From Gaiellasilicea sp963749515 (GTDB lineage: Bacteria; Actinomycetota; Thermoleophilia; Gaiellales; Gaiellaceae): DNA of 64,000 bases. The position numbers and the translations under genes are program-made. The notes beneath the pieces are model-generated. The model did not search any database and had not been told where the DNA came from. It worked only from the letters and a program-made list of their open reading frames with translations. The stretch is from NCBI GenBank assembly GCA_963749515.1, contig CAVVMR010000010.1:434001-498000 (forward strand), given 5' to 3'. Positions 32,814-41,444 of this stretch are shown here, piece after piece; position 1 is the first letter of the stretch; every line of letters starts with the position of its first letter.

Positions 32814-33229
32814 CGAGCGCCCCCCGACGCCTCGGCTGCGATCGGGCGGCCGCAGCTCGCGCAGAAGCGAGACCCCCACAGGAGCGGCGCACCACAGTCG
32901 CAACGGGCGGCGCGCGAGCGTCCGGGCGCCGGCCGAACCGAGCCGAGGAGCGTGTCGAGCTCGTGGATCCGGGCTTCGAGCCCGATCAGCTCGGCGCAGC
33001 GTTCGAGCAGGAGGTCTTCGCGGAACTGGTCGCGCCGGTACATCTCGAGCGAGAGGCCGCCGAGGTCGCGCAGCTTCTGCTCGCGCAGCCGCATCAGCGC
33101 GCGGCGCTCGCGCCGGAGATCGCTCGCGGGCGGCGCTGGACGCCGTCGTCGCGGTGGTGCCGCCGGTGTTGCGTCCGGATCGTCGGCCGGCCGGCGCAGG
33201 AGCTTCTGCAGGGGTGAGAAACGCGCCAC
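32810..33229 (-). CDS. Small helical protein with C-terminal zinc ribbon
   Basis: 139 residues. An N-terminal Pro/Arg-rich segment is followed by a charged helix (RRERRALMRLREQKLRDLGG, DQFREDLLLERCAEL) and a C-terminal zinc ribbon (CDCGAPLLWGSRFCASCG). It is co-translated with the next gene, which begins with its own zinc ribbon. No enzymatic motif. GTG start at 33229 with TACACT 6 nt upstream. Confidence 0.68.
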   Translation of the reverse strand: MARFSPLQKLLRRPADDPDATPAAPPRRRRPAPPASDLRRERRALMRLREQKLRDLGGLSLEMYRRDQFREDLLLERCAELIGLEARIHELDTLLGSVRPAPGRSRAARCDCGAPLLWGSRFCASCGRPIAAEASGGAR

Positions 33230-33235
33230 GGCGCG

Positions 33236-33241
33236 AGTGTA
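33236..33241 (-). promoter_or_regulatory. -10 element TACACT, leaderless promoter of the zinc-ribbon pair
   Basis: On the minus strand TACACT, 6 nt, then GTG 33229. Confidence 0.5.
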
Positions 33242-33273
33242 CTTGGCGCTTCGGAGCGCTTATTCAGGCCGGA

Positions 33274-34701
33274 TCAGAGGTCGATCACGACGAGCCGGTC
33301 CTCGGTCAGCTCGCGCACGGCGTACGCCGGTCCCTCGCGCGTGTTTCCCGAGTCCTTGACGCCGCCGTACGGCATCTGGTCGGCCCGGAACGTCGGTGCC
33401 TCGTTGATCGTCACACCGCCGAACTCCAGCCGCTGCGCGGCGCTCAATGCCGCCTTCACGTTGCTCGTGAAGATCCCGGCCTGAAGCCCGTAGCGCGTCC
33501 CGTTTGCGAGCTCGATCGCCTCGTCGAGGGTGTCGTAGGCGGTCACGGTGCACACCGGCCCGAACACCTCCTCGCACGCCACCTTCGAGTCGGGCGCCGG
33601 GTTTCCGATCACCGTCGGCCGCAGGACCTCTCCGTCCAGCTCGCCGCCCGCGAGGATCTCCGCACCCGCTGCACGAGCCTCCTCGATCCAGGCGAGCACG
33701 CGGTCGCGCGCGTCGCGGTCGATCATCGGGCCGACATCGGTGCTCTCGTCCGCCGGGTCGCCGACGACGAGCTCCTCGACCCTGGGCAGGAAGAGACCCA
33801 GCAGATCGTCGTAGCGAGAGCGGTGCACATAGATCCGCTGGACGGAGATGCAGCTCTGGCCGGCGAACGAGAAGGCGTTCGCGGCGAGCTTCGCAGCGGC
33901 GTCCTCGAGATCGCAGTCTGCCTCGACGATCACCGGCGTCGCGTTGCCGAGCTCGAGCTTGACCCGTTTCTTCGGAGCGCGCTCGGCGATCTTCCAGCCG
34001 ACCTCGCTCGAGCCGGTGAACGTGATCGCCCGCACGCGGTCGTCCTCCACGAGCACGTCGCCGATCTCGGAGGCAGGCCCGACGAGCACGTTCAGCCAGC
34101 CGGGCGGCAGGCCCGCCTCCGTCTCGAGCTCCGCGAGCAGAAGGGCCGAGAACGGGGTCTGCGATGCCGGCTTCAGCACCACCGCGCAACCCGCGGCAAG
34201 GGCCGGCGCAATCTTGTGGGCGACGAGGTTGAGCGGGAAGTTGAAGGGCGAGATCGCGCCGACGATTCCGATCGGCAGCCGCAGCGTGAACGCCAGCTTC
34301 CCTTCGCCGGCCTGCGAGGCGTCCATCGGCACCATCTCGCCTGCAAGCTTCCGCGCCTCGACCGCAGCCATCGTGTAGGTCGACATCGCGCGCGCCGCCT
34401 CCACCTTCGCCGCCTTGAGCGGCTTGCCGGCCTCGGCCGAGATCGTCTGCGCCACCTCCTCGTGCCGCCGGCCCAGGAAGCCCGCGACGCGCACGAGGAT
34501 CTCGGCGCGCTTGTGCGCGGGGAGGGGCTCGCGCATGGCGGCTTCGGCGGCATCGACCGCCCGGCGCGCCTCGGCTGCACCGGCCTTGGCGACCCGCCCG
34601 ACCAGGTCGCCGGAGTATGGAGAGCGCACCTCGACCCAGTCGCCCGTCTCGACCCACTCGCCGCCGATCAGCAGCTTCTTCTCGGACGCCGTCACCGCCA
34701 T
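33274..34701 (-). CDS. NAD(P)-dependent aldehyde dehydrogenase
   Basis: 475 residues, full length. The catalytic base Glu250 is in KLELGNATP and the nucleophile Cys284 in FAGQSCISVQR. The cofactor loop is FTGSSEVG and the conserved FGPV block is intact. Similarity in layout is to lactaldehyde/glyceraldehyde-3-phosphate (non-phosphorylating) or succinate-semialdehyde-type enzymes; the substrate cannot be fixed. Divergent from a thiolase gene with 22 bp between the start codons, so the two are probably controlled together. Confidence 0.92.
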   Translation of the reverse strand: MAVTASEKKLLIGGEWVETGDWVEVRSPYSGDLVGRVAKAGAAEARRAVDAAEAAMREPLPAHKRAEILVRVAGFLGRRHEEVAQTISAEAGKPLKAAKVEAARAMSTYTMAAVEARKLAGEMVPMDASQAGEGKLAFTLRLPIGIVGAISPFNFPLNLVAHKIAPALAAGCAVVLKPASQTPFSALLLAELETEAGLPPGWLNVLVGPASEIGDVLVEDDRVRAITFTGSSEVGWKIAERAPKKRVKLELGNATPVIVEADCDLEDAAAKLAANAFSFAGQSCISVQRIYVHRSRYDDLLGLFLPRVEELVVGDPADESTDVGPMIDRDARDRVLAWIEEARAAGAEILAGGELDGEVLRPTVIGNPAPDSKVACEEVFGPVCTVTAYDTLDEAIELANGTRYGLQAGIFTSNVKAALSAAQRLEFGGVTINEAPTFRADQMPYGGVKDSGNTREGPAYAVRELTEDRLVVIDL

Positions 34702-34723
34702 CCTCTGAGTCTATGCTCCAGAT
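34702..34723. promoter_or_regulatory. Overlapping head-to-head leaderless promoters (aldehyde dehydrogenase / thiolase)
   Basis: Minus strand: TAGACT at 34713-34708, 6 nt, ATG 34701. Plus strand: TATGCT at 34712-34717, 6 nt, GTG 34724. The two -10 hexamers overlap by 2 bp and fill the whole 22-bp gap between the genes. The two promoters cannot be occupied at the same time. Confidence 0.6.
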
Positions 34724-35872
34724 GTGGCCTCGGAAGCACTGATCGTCGACGCCGTCCGCAGCCCGATCGGCAGGCGCAACGGGTCGCTGGCCGGCACGCG
34801 CGGCGACGAGCTCGCCGCCCAGGTGCTGAACGGCCTCGTCGGCCGCCACGACCTCGATCCGGCCGAGGTCGAGGACGTGCAGATGGGCTGCGTGACGCAG
34901 ATCGGCGAGCAGGGCTGGAACATCGGCCGGATGGCGCCGATGGTCGCCGGCTGGCCCGAGACGGTCTGCGGGACCACGGTCGACCGGCAGTGCGGCTCCT
35001 CAATGCAGACGAACTTCAATGCGGCGGCCGCGGTCTGGGCCGGGCAGCTCGATGTCGTCGTCTCGGCCGGTGTGGAGATGATGTCGCGCGTCCCGATGGG
35101 CTCGAACGGCGGCGACCTCTCGGACAAGCTGCTCGAGCGCTGGCAGATCGTCCCCCAGGGGATTTCGGCCGAGGCGCTCGCCTCCGAGTGGAACCTGTCG
35201 CGCGAGGCACTCGACGCGTTCTCACTCGAGTCGCACCGGCGTGCGATCGCGGCGATCGACGACGGCCGCTTCGAGAACGAGATCGTGCCGGTCGAGGTCG
35301 GGGCGGCCGGCGCCGCCGTGCTCTTCGCGGTCGACGAGGCGCCGCGCCGCGACACGTCGGCCGAGAAGCTCGCCTCGCTCCAGCCCGCGTTCCTCCCGGA
35401 CGGGGTCGTCACCGCCGGCAACTCGAGCCAGATCGTCGACGGCTCGGCGGCGGTCCTCGTCACGAGCGAAGCGGCCGCCGGCCGGCTCGGGCTCGAGCCG
35501 CGCGCGCGTTTCGTCTCGTTCGGGCTCTCCGGCGTCGACCCGTACCGGATGCTGCACGGCAACCCAGAGGCGTGCAGGAAGGCGCTCGCGAAGGCCGGGC
35601 TCGGCTGGGACGACATCGCGGTGATCGAGGTGAACGAGGCGTTCGCCTCCGTCGTGCTCCAGTTCGCGCACGACGCCGGGCTCGAAGACCGCTTCGACGA
35701 CATCAATCCCAACGGCGGCGGCATCTCCCTCGGCCATCCGCTCGGCGCGACGGGCGCCCGTGTCACCGCGACGCTGCTGAACGAGCTCGAACGCCGCGAG
35801 GCGCGCTACGGGATCGCCTGCATGTGCATCGGCTTCGGCCAGGCGATCGCCGCAGTCGTCGAGCGGATCTAG
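34724..35872 (+). CDS. Acetyl-CoA acetyltransferase / 3-ketoacyl-CoA thiolase
   Basis: 382 residues. The nucleophile is Cys90 (VDRQCGSSMQ). His338 is in GISLGHPLGATGAR, and the second active-site Cys368 is in CMCIGFGQA. NEAFASVV is the conserved loop. It either cleaves 3-ketoacyl-CoA in beta-oxidation or condenses acetyl-CoA. Length and motifs fit degradative FadA-type thiolases. The last 4 bp overlap the convergent lysR gene. Together with the 3-hydroxyacyl-CoA dehydrogenase at 37816 it suggests fatty-acid or butyrate metabolism. Confidence 0.93.
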   Translation: MASEALIVDAVRSPIGRRNGSLAGTRGDELAAQVLNGLVGRHDLDPAEVEDVQMGCVTQIGEQGWNIGRMAPMVAGWPETVCGTTVDRQCGSSMQTNFNAAAAVWAGQLDVVVSAGVEMMSRVPMGSNGGDLSDKLLERWQIVPQGISAEALASEWNLSREALDAFSLESHRRAIAAIDDGRFENEIVPVEVGAAGAAVLFAVDEAPRRDTSAEKLASLQPAFLPDGVVTAGNSSQIVDGSAAVLVTSEAAAGRLGLEPRARFVSFGLSGVDPYRMLHGNPEACRKALAKAGLGWDDIAVIEVNEAFASVVLQFAHDAGLEDRFDDINPNGGGISLGHPLGATGARVTATLLNELERREARYGIACMCIGFGQAIAAVVERI

Positions 35873-36810
35873 ACCAGAATGCGGACGAGGGACGCCTCGA
35901 CCTCGGCGCACACCTCGGCGGCGAGCTCTGCGAACGCGCGCGCGGCGGGAGAGCGGTGCCGGTCCCGGTGCCAGGCGAGCGCGACGCGGCGATGGGGGAT
36001 CTCGGGCTCGATCTCCAGCACGCTGACGCGGGCGTCGTTCCGGTCGACGGTGAGCAGTGGGACGAGTGCAGCGCCGAAGCCGGCTCCCACCAGTCCCTGC
36101 ACGGTGCCGTTGTCGTCCGAGCGGAAGGCGACGTCGACCTCGACGCCGCGCTGAACCAGCTCGTCCTCCGCCAGCGCAGTGCTCCGGCACGCGCGGTTCC
36201 CGATCAGCGTCAGATCACCGAGGTCGGCGATGCTCGTGCGCTCGAGGCCGCCCAGCTCGTGGTCGGCAGGGACGAGCAGCACGTAGGGATCGCGCAGGAT
36301 CTCCTGCGACTCGAACGGGCCTTCGAGCGTCGGCAGCATCGTGAACGCGAGCTCGAGCTCCCCGCGCTCGATCAGCCGGAGCAGGTCGTCGTCGGACGGC
36401 GATTCCCGCAGCTCCAGCTCGACGTGGGGCCACTCGGCGAGGAAGCGGCGCATCACCTCCGGCAAGACCTTGGCGCCGACACTCTGGAAGGTCCCGATCC
36501 GGAGCGCACCGCCCTGTCCGTGGGCGAGTGCGGCCATGTCTGCCTGCGCGGCCTGCAGGCGCGCGATGATCGGCTCGGCGTGGCGGAGCAGCAGCGCTCC
36601 CGCCTCCGTGAGCGAGACCGCCCGTGGGCCGCCCGGACGCTCGAGCAGCCGCTCGCCGACGATTCGCTCCAGGGTCTGGATCTGCTGGCTGATCGCAGAC
36701 TGGGTGTAGCCGAGCGAAACGGCGGCGCGGCCGAACGTGCCCTCGCGGGCAACAGCTTCCAGGGCTGCGAGATGACGGATCTCGACACCGAGCCAACTAT
36801 CAGGTTTCAT
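35869..36810 (-). CDS. LysR-family transcriptional regulator
   Basis: 313 residues. N-terminal winged helix: IRHLAALEAVAREGTFGRAA and LGYTQSAISQQIQTLE. The effector-binding domain starts near residue 95 (LRIGTFQSVGAKVLPEVMRRF). Regulators of this kind usually control a divergent gene and themselves. The divergent neighbour is a 30-residue membrane peptide, then an MBL hydrolase. A 21-bp near-perfect palindrome lies between them. It is convergent with the thiolase gene. Confidence 0.92.
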   Translation of the reverse strand: MKPDSWLGVEIRHLAALEAVAREGTFGRAAVSLGYTQSAISQQIQTLERIVGERLLERPGGPRAVSLTEAGALLLRHAEPIIARLQAAQADMAALAHGQGGALRIGTFQSVGAKVLPEVMRRFLAEWPHVELELRESPSDDDLLRLIERGELELAFTMLPTLEGPFESQEILRDPYVLLVPADHELGGLERTSIADLGDLTLIGNRACRSTALAEDELVQRGVEVDVAFRSDDNGTVQGLVGAGFGAALVPLLTVDRNDARVSVLEIEPEIPHRRVALAWHRDRHRSPAARAFAELAAEVCAEVEASLVRILV

Positions 36811-36832
36811 GATCGATACAGAGAATAACTCG

Positions 36833-36853
36833 ACTTGCCCTAATAGGTCAAGT
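36833..36853. promoter_or_regulatory. 21-bp palindrome, likely LysR-type operator
   Basis: ACTTG...CAAGT with CCCTAATAGGT between; 9 of 10 base pairs match around a central A. It lies between lysR and the small membrane-peptide gene. Confidence 0.6.
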
Positions 36854-36869
36854 TGCCGATGCTTTGGCC

Positions 36870-36962
36870 ATGAGCATCCTCGTGATCATCTTCCTCCTCG
36901 TGGTCGGGCCACTCGCCGTGTTCTACGGCGCTGACTCGCGCCTCGACGACCGCCGCCGCTGA
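36870..36962 (+). CDS. Thirty-residue single-pass membrane peptide
   Basis: ATG at 36870 to TGA at 36960-36962. The peptide is one hydrophobic helix (SILVIIFLLVVGPLAVFYG) followed by a polar tail GADSRLDDRRR. GATGCT precedes the ATG by exactly 6 nt, the leaderless geometry seen for many genes here. The hydrophobic helix plus a basic end is typical of small bacterial membrane proteins, but no named family is claimed. It lies between an apparent LysR operator and the MBL hydrolase gene. Confidence 0.6.
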   Translation: MSILVIIFLLVVGPLAVFYGADSRLDDRRR

Positions 36963-36982
36963 CTCGCCAGACGCGGGCTGAG

Positions 36983-36988
36983 TAGCCT
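36983..36988 (+). promoter_or_regulatory. -10 element TAGCCT, leaderless promoter of the MBL hydrolase gene
   Basis: TAGCCT, 6 nt, then ATG 36995. Confidence 0.5.
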
Positions 36989-36994
36989 GCGTCG

Positions 36995-37795
36995 ATGCAG
37001 GTCGAGCGGTTCGAAAGCGCCCTCTGGCAGACGTCGTCGCTCGTGCTCGTCGCGGCGGGCGAGGCTGTCGCAATCGATCCCGGCATCAGCCGCCAGGAGG
37101 TCGCGGCGCTTGCGGCGCGCGTCGACGAGCTGGGCGCCCGGGTCACGCACGTGCTCGCCACCCATGCCGACTGGGATCACGTGTGCGGGATGGCCGCCTT
37201 TCCCGGCGCGGTGGCGGCCATGGGACCTCTCACCGCGCAAGCGGTCGGAGGCGGCGGCCCTGCCGAGCTGATCGCACGGCGTGCGCTCGAGCACGACCTC
37301 GAGATCGTCGGTTCACCGAGAGTCGACCAGACCCTTGCTCCGGGAGCCGCGCACCGGATAGGGCCCTTCACCGTCGAGACGATCGCCCTGGCCGGGCACA
37401 CGCCGGACGGGCTCGGCTTCCGTGTCCGCTCACTGGACGTGCTCGCTGTCGGCGATCACCTCTCGATCGTCGAGTTCCCGTTCGTGTCCGACACGGCTGC
37501 CTACCGATTCACGCTCGCAGGCCTGATCGACGTCCTGCGTCACGATCCGCCGGCGCAAGTCATACCCGGGCACGGCCCGCCCCTCAGCGCCCCCGAGGCT
37601 TTCGAGATCGCCGAGGCCGACCTCGCATACCTACGAGCGCTACGCGACGCCGTCGCCGATGCGCTGGCAGCAGGCGCGGACCGCGAGCGGGCGCGCGAGG
37701 CCGGCCTGGAGGTCGAGCCGCCGCGTCCCGCGGAGACCACCGGGGCTCATGCGGCAAACGTCGACGCGCAGCTCGCAGAGCTGCTGGCGGACTGA
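36995..37795 (+). CDS. Metallo-beta-lactamase-fold hydrolase
   Basis: 266 residues. The metal motif is THADWDHVCG (HxxxDH type, with Trp between). Later ligands are the His in GHTPDG, Asp in LAVGDHLS and His in IPGHGPPL. This is the glyoxalase II-like branch of MBL-fold hydrolases. The C-terminal helical region (DLAYLRALRDAVADAL) is usual for it. The substrate is unknown, possibly a thioester. It lies downstream of the small membrane peptide. Confidence 0.88.
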   Translation: MQVERFESALWQTSSLVLVAAGEAVAIDPGISRQEVAALAARVDELGARVTHVLATHADWDHVCGMAAFPGAVAAMGPLTAQAVGGGGPAELIARRALEHDLEIVGSPRVDQTLAPGAAHRIGPFTVETIALAGHTPDGLGFRVRSLDVLAVGDHLSIVEFPFVSDTAAYRFTLAGLIDVLRHDPPAQVIPGHGPPLSAPEAFEIAEADLAYLRALRDAVADALAAGADRERAREAGLEVEPPRPAETTGAHAANVDAQLAELLAD

Positions 37796-37815
37796 CGCCT
37801 GTAGGATCGCGCGCC

Positions 37816-38673
37816 GTGGAGGTGCGCAAGGTCGGGGTGATCGGACTGGGTGCCATGGGCGCCGGGATCGCGCAGCTCTGCGTCGAGGCCGGCGTCGACA
37901 CCGTCGGCCGCGAGGTGACGCTCGAGCTGGCCGAGAAGGCGCGCGGCCGGATCGGGCACTTCCTGACGCGGAAGGTCGAGAAGGGCCAGCTGGAGCAAGC
38001 GGCCCGCGACGAGGCGGTCGGACGGCTGTCGCTCACGACCGAGCTGGGAGAGTTCGCCGACTGCGACCTGGTGATCGAGGCGATCGTCGAGGAGCTGGAG
38101 CCGAAGCGCGAGCTCTTCGCCGAGCTCGACCGCATCTGCAGGCCCGACGCGGTGCTCGCGACGAACACCTCGGCGCTCTCCGTCACCGAGATCGCGGCCG
38201 CCGCGACGCGGCCGGAGCGCGTGGTCGGCATGCACTTCTTCAATCCGGCTCCGCTGATGCCGCTCGTCGAGATCGTTCGGGCCGAGCTGACGGCCGATGA
38301 CCCGTTCGACACCGCCTTCGCGTTCGGCGAGCGGATCGGGAAGACCCCGATCCGATGCCACGACACGCCCGGCTTCGTCGTGAACCGCGTCCTGATCCCA
38401 CTCCTGAACGACTGCATTCGCGTTCTGGACGAGGCGCGCGTGACACCCGAGGATCTCGACCTGGGAATGAAGAACGGCGCCGGCTGGCCGATGGGGCCGT
38501 GCACGCTCGTCGACCTCGTCGGCATCGACGTGCACGTGCACGCGTCCGAGGCGTTGTTCGAGAAGACCCGCGAGCCGCGAATGGCGCCGCCGCCGCGGCT
38601 CGTGGCGATGCGAAATGCCGGCCTCCTCGGGCGCAAGTCCGGCCGCGGCTTCTATCGCTACGACAGCGTCTGA
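37816..38673 (+). CDS. 3-hydroxybutyryl-CoA (3-hydroxyacyl-CoA) dehydrogenase
   Basis: 285 residues from GTG 37816, giving the NAD-binding start VEVRKVGVIGLGAMGAGIAQ. Conserved blocks are ATNTSALSVTEIA, GMHFFNPAPLMPLVEIV (with the catalytic His) and DTPGFVVNRVLIPLLND. The length is that of FadB2/PaaH/Hbd-type single-domain enzymes. It oxidises 3-hydroxyacyl-CoA with NAD+ in beta-oxidation or acts in butyrate metabolism. TAGGAT lies 8 nt before the start. Confidence 0.92.
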   Translation: MEVRKVGVIGLGAMGAGIAQLCVEAGVDTVGREVTLELAEKARGRIGHFLTRKVEKGQLEQAARDEAVGRLSLTTELGEFADCDLVIEAIVEELEPKRELFAELDRICRPDAVLATNTSALSVTEIAAAATRPERVVGMHFFNPAPLMPLVEIVRAELTADDPFDTAFAFGERIGKTPIRCHDTPGFVVNRVLIPLLNDCIRVLDEARVTPEDLDLGMKNGAGWPMGPCTLVDLVGIDVHVHASEALFEKTREPRMAPPPRLVAMRNAGLLGRKSGRGFYRYDSV

Positions 38674-38722
38674 GATCTCGCGGAGCGGGCAGAACAACGG
38701 TGGGCTCATGTCCTGCCGCCGC

Positions 38723-38775
38723 TTACACTTTCTTTACATGAATATCACCCTCGGCACACGCCCCGTGTCGATACT
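38723..38775 (+). promoter_or_regulatory. TTACA tandem repeat (11-bp period) and GATACT -10 before the second two-component operon
   Basis: TTACA occurs at 38723 and again at 38734, exactly 11 bp apart, as in OmpR/PhoB-type boxes. GATACT at 38770-38775 is 6 nt before GTG 38782. The interval 38674-38781 holds no other feature. Confidence 0.45.
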
Positions 38776-38781
38776 GGGAGC

Positions 38782-39318
38782 GTGATGCGGAAGACCTTTC
38801 TTCTCCTTGCGCTGCTCGCGCTCAGCCTCCCCGTCGCGGGGCTGGCCAGCCAGAGCGTGGGTGACGGGACCCTCTCGGTCGAGGACGGCCGCGGCAAGGT
38901 CACGATCCAGGCACGCGGTGGCGTCATCGGCCGCCTCGACCGCGGGTCGGTCACGATCTACGACCTCACGCCCGAGGATGCGAACATCCCCGTCGTCTTC
39001 GGCGACGACCAGCCGGTCGTCCTGCTCGGCGAGACCGGCACCAAGTACACGGGGGCCGGCATGCGCTTCCGCGTCATCGGTGGCCGCTACCGCATCGTGA
39101 TCCAGGGCCGCGGGATCGACCTCTCGGTCGTGGGCAAGGGCTTCGGCTCGATCAAGGGTGATCTTGGCCAGCTCGGTGTGTACTCGCTCGACGGGGCCGA
39201 CTGCCGGAAAGACCGAGCCGCGTGCAAGCTGCTGCCCGAGGTCGAGAAGCGCTTCGTGCTCGAGGCTCCCGCACCGGAGCGGCCCGAGAGAAGCGTCGTT
39301 CGCCCGACGGACAACTGA
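38782..39318 (+). CDS. Exported protein of unknown function preceding a two-component system
   Basis: 178 residues from GTG 38782, or 177 from the ATG one codon later. A signal peptide (about 1-24, ending PVAGLASQS) is followed by an all-beta-looking domain (KVTIQARGGVIGRL, GSVTIYDLTPED, RYRIVIQGRGIDLSVVG) and a Pro-rich acidic/basic tail. No family was recognised. Its stop overlaps the response-regulator start as TGATG, so it is probably co-expressed. It may be a ligand-binding or signal-modulating partner of the kinase. Confidence 0.65.
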   Translation: MMRKTFLLLALLALSLPVAGLASQSVGDGTLSVEDGRGKVTIQARGGVIGRLDRGSVTIYDLTPEDANIPVVFGDDQPVVLLGETGTKYTGAGMRFRVIGGRYRIVIQGRGIDLSVVGKGFGSIKGDLGQLGVYSLDGADCRKDRAACKLLPEVEKRFVLEAPAPERPERSVVRPTDN

Positions 39319-40025
39319 TGACTGCCGGCGCCCAGACGATCCTGGTCGTCGAGGACGAGGCGTCGATCGCCTCGTTTGTCTCGCTCTACCTCAAGAACGC
39401 CGGCTATGACGTGCGCGCCGTCACCACTGGCAACGCCGCACTGACGCAGGTCGCCGCCGAGCAGCCCGCGCTGATCATCCTCGACTTGATGCTTCCGGAC
39501 ATCGACGGGATCGAGATCTGCCGCCGTGTGCGGAAGACCTCGGACGTTCCGATCCTGATGCTCACCGCCCGCGACGAGGACGTGGACAAGATCATCGGGC
39601 TCGAGGTTGGAGCCGACGACTATCTGACGAAGCCGTTCAATCCGCGCGAGCTCGTCGCCCGCGTGAAGAGCGTTCTCCGCCGATCGGCGCCCGAGCGCCG
39701 CCGCGACGTCGAGGAGGAGCTGCACCACGGTGAGCTCTCGATCAACGCCGGCCGCCGCGAGGTGAAGGTCGGCGAGGAGGAGATCCAGCTCGCGCCGAAG
39801 GAGTTCGACCTCCTGTGGGAGCTGCTCGACCACAAGGGCCTCGTGCTCACGCGCGACCAGCTGCTCGAGCGCGTCTGGGGCTACACCTTCGCCGGCGACA
39901 CGCGCACCGTCGACGTGCACGTGCGGCAGCTTCGCCGCAAGCTCGGCGACGCGTCGCCGATCGTCACCGTCTGGGGCGTCGGTTACAAGGTCGGCCCGGA
40001 CCGGGCACCCGCTCCCGCCGCGTAG
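39318..40025 (+). CDS. OmpR/PhoB-family response regulator
   Basis: 235 residues from ATG 39318. The receiver has VVEDE (10-14), phosphoacceptor Asp56 in LIILDLMLPD and Lys in DDYLTKPFNP. The winged helix ends with DVHVRQLRRKLGD and TVWGVGYKVG. It probably binds the TTACA repeats at 38723-38744 and controls its own operon. Its kinase is encoded 3 bp downstream. Confidence 0.93.
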   Translation: MTAGAQTILVVEDEASIASFVSLYLKNAGYDVRAVTTGNAALTQVAAEQPALIILDLMLPDIDGIEICRRVRKTSDVPILMLTARDEDVDKIIGLEVGADDYLTKPFNPRELVARVKSVLRRSAPERRRDVEEELHHGELSINAGRREVKVGEEEIQLAPKEFDLLWELLDHKGLVLTRDQLLERVWGYTFAGDTRTVDVHVRQLRRKLGDASPIVTVWGVGYKVGPDRAPAPAA

Positions 40026-40028
40026 GCG

Positions 40029-41438
40029 ATGCTCAACTCTCTGCGCTTTCGCCTGCCGGCGCTCTTCCTGGCGGGGATCGCGCTCGCCGGGCTCGTCACG
40101 AGCCTGATCGCGCTCCGGCTCTTCCAGGACTTCACGCGCACCGAGTCGCTGCAGGAGCTTCGTCAGGAGGCGCGAGGGCTCGCCGACCTGTACGCCGAGT
40201 GGGCGGTGCGAGCCCTCGACGAGGACAAGGCTGCGCCGACGTTCGCGGCGTCCAAGCTCGAGGCCGCAACGCGTGACCGCCTGTTCGAGGTCGTGCTCGC
40301 TCCCTCGTTTCTCGACGATTTCGACCAGGACTCTGGCCTGACTCGCCTCTCACGCGCTGATGTCGGCGTCAACCTCAGCACCGACAGGATCGTGACCTTC
40401 GATTTCGAGCCGCCGGGCGAGGACCGGTCGTATCTCGCGGCGGCCTATCCGATCCGGCTCGGCGGCGCCGAGGGGGTCACGTTCTCGATCCTCATCGTGG
40501 CGAAGCCCAAGGCTGAGCTCCGGGAGACCTGGATCACCCTGCTCTCGCGTCTCGCGATCGCGTTCCTCGTGGGCCTCGGCATCGTCGGCGTGCTCGCGCT
40601 CTACCTCTCGCGCCGGATCACAAAGCCGGTCCTGACGCTCTCGAAGGCGATGGACCAGGTCGCCGGAGGACGCCGCGACGTCGATGTCCCGCCGGTGCGC
40701 GGTGGCGGTGAGATCGCTCACCTCACCGAGCGTTTCCGGGAGATGACCACCCGGCTGGCCGAGGCGGAGGAGCTCGAACGCAACTTCCTGATGTCGGTCT
40801 CGCACGAGCTGAGGACGCCGCTGACCGCGATTCGCGGGCACGTCGCCGCGCTCCGCGAGGGTGTCGTCACCGACCCGGAGGCAGCCGAGGAGTCGCTCGA
40901 GATCATCGCCGAGGAGGCCGAGCGGCTCGGACGTCTCGTCGGCGACGTGCTCGATCTGGCCAAGCTCGACGCGCACCGGTTCACCGTCCTCACCGAGGAG
41001 GTCGACATGGGCCGGCTGCTCGAGCGGGCCTACTCGACCTTCAGCGAGGAGGCGCGGAACCGGGGGATCGAGTACACGCAGGAGCTCGACGGCGCACCGG
41101 TGATCGTCTCGGACGGCGACCGCGTGCTCCAGATCATCTCGAACCTCCTCTCGAACGCCTTCCGCTGGACACCGGACGGCGGGCGGATCGATCTCGAGCT
41201 GACGAGCGCGAACGGCACCGTCACGGTCGACATCGCCGACACCGGCCCGGGCATCGGCCGGGAGGAACGCGAGCGGATCTTCCGGCCGTTCTGGTCTCTG
41301 GACGGGCGCGGGACCGGGCTCGGGCTTCCGATCGCCCGTGAGCTCGCAATGGCGCTCGGCGGCCGGATCGAGCTGGACAGCGAGGTGGGGAAGGGGAGCC
41401 GGTTCCGGCTCGTCCTGCCGAAGCGGCGGCTGCGCTAG
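40029..41438 (+). CDS. Sensor histidine kinase, partner of the preceding regulator
   Basis: 469 residues. TM1 (about 10-33), an extracytoplasmic sensor (about 34-165) and TM2 (about 172-195) are followed by HAMP. HisKA has His in SVSHELRTPLTAI. HATPase boxes are NLLSNAFRW, DTGPGIG and GTGLGLPIA. The TM2-HAMP stretch (LGIVGVLALYLSRRITKPV) is classical. The signal is unknown. Confidence 0.93.
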   Translation: MLNSLRFRLPALFLAGIALAGLVTSLIALRLFQDFTRTESLQELRQEARGLADLYAEWAVRALDEDKAAPTFAASKLEAATRDRLFEVVLAPSFLDDFDQDSGLTRLSRADVGVNLSTDRIVTFDFEPPGEDRSYLAAAYPIRLGGAEGVTFSILIVAKPKAELRETWITLLSRLAIAFLVGLGIVGVLALYLSRRITKPVLTLSKAMDQVAGGRRDVDVPPVRGGGEIAHLTERFREMTTRLAEAEELERNFLMSVSHELRTPLTAIRGHVAALREGVVTDPEAAEESLEIIAEEAERLGRLVGDVLDLAKLDAHRFTVLTEEVDMGRLLERAYSTFSEEARNRGIEYTQELDGAPVIVSDGDRVLQIISNLLSNAFRWTPDGGRIDLELTSANGTVTVDIADTGPGIGREERERIFRPFWSLDGRGTGLGLPIARELAMALGGRIELDSEVGKGSRFRLVLPKRRLR

Positions 41439-41444
41439 CGCGTC

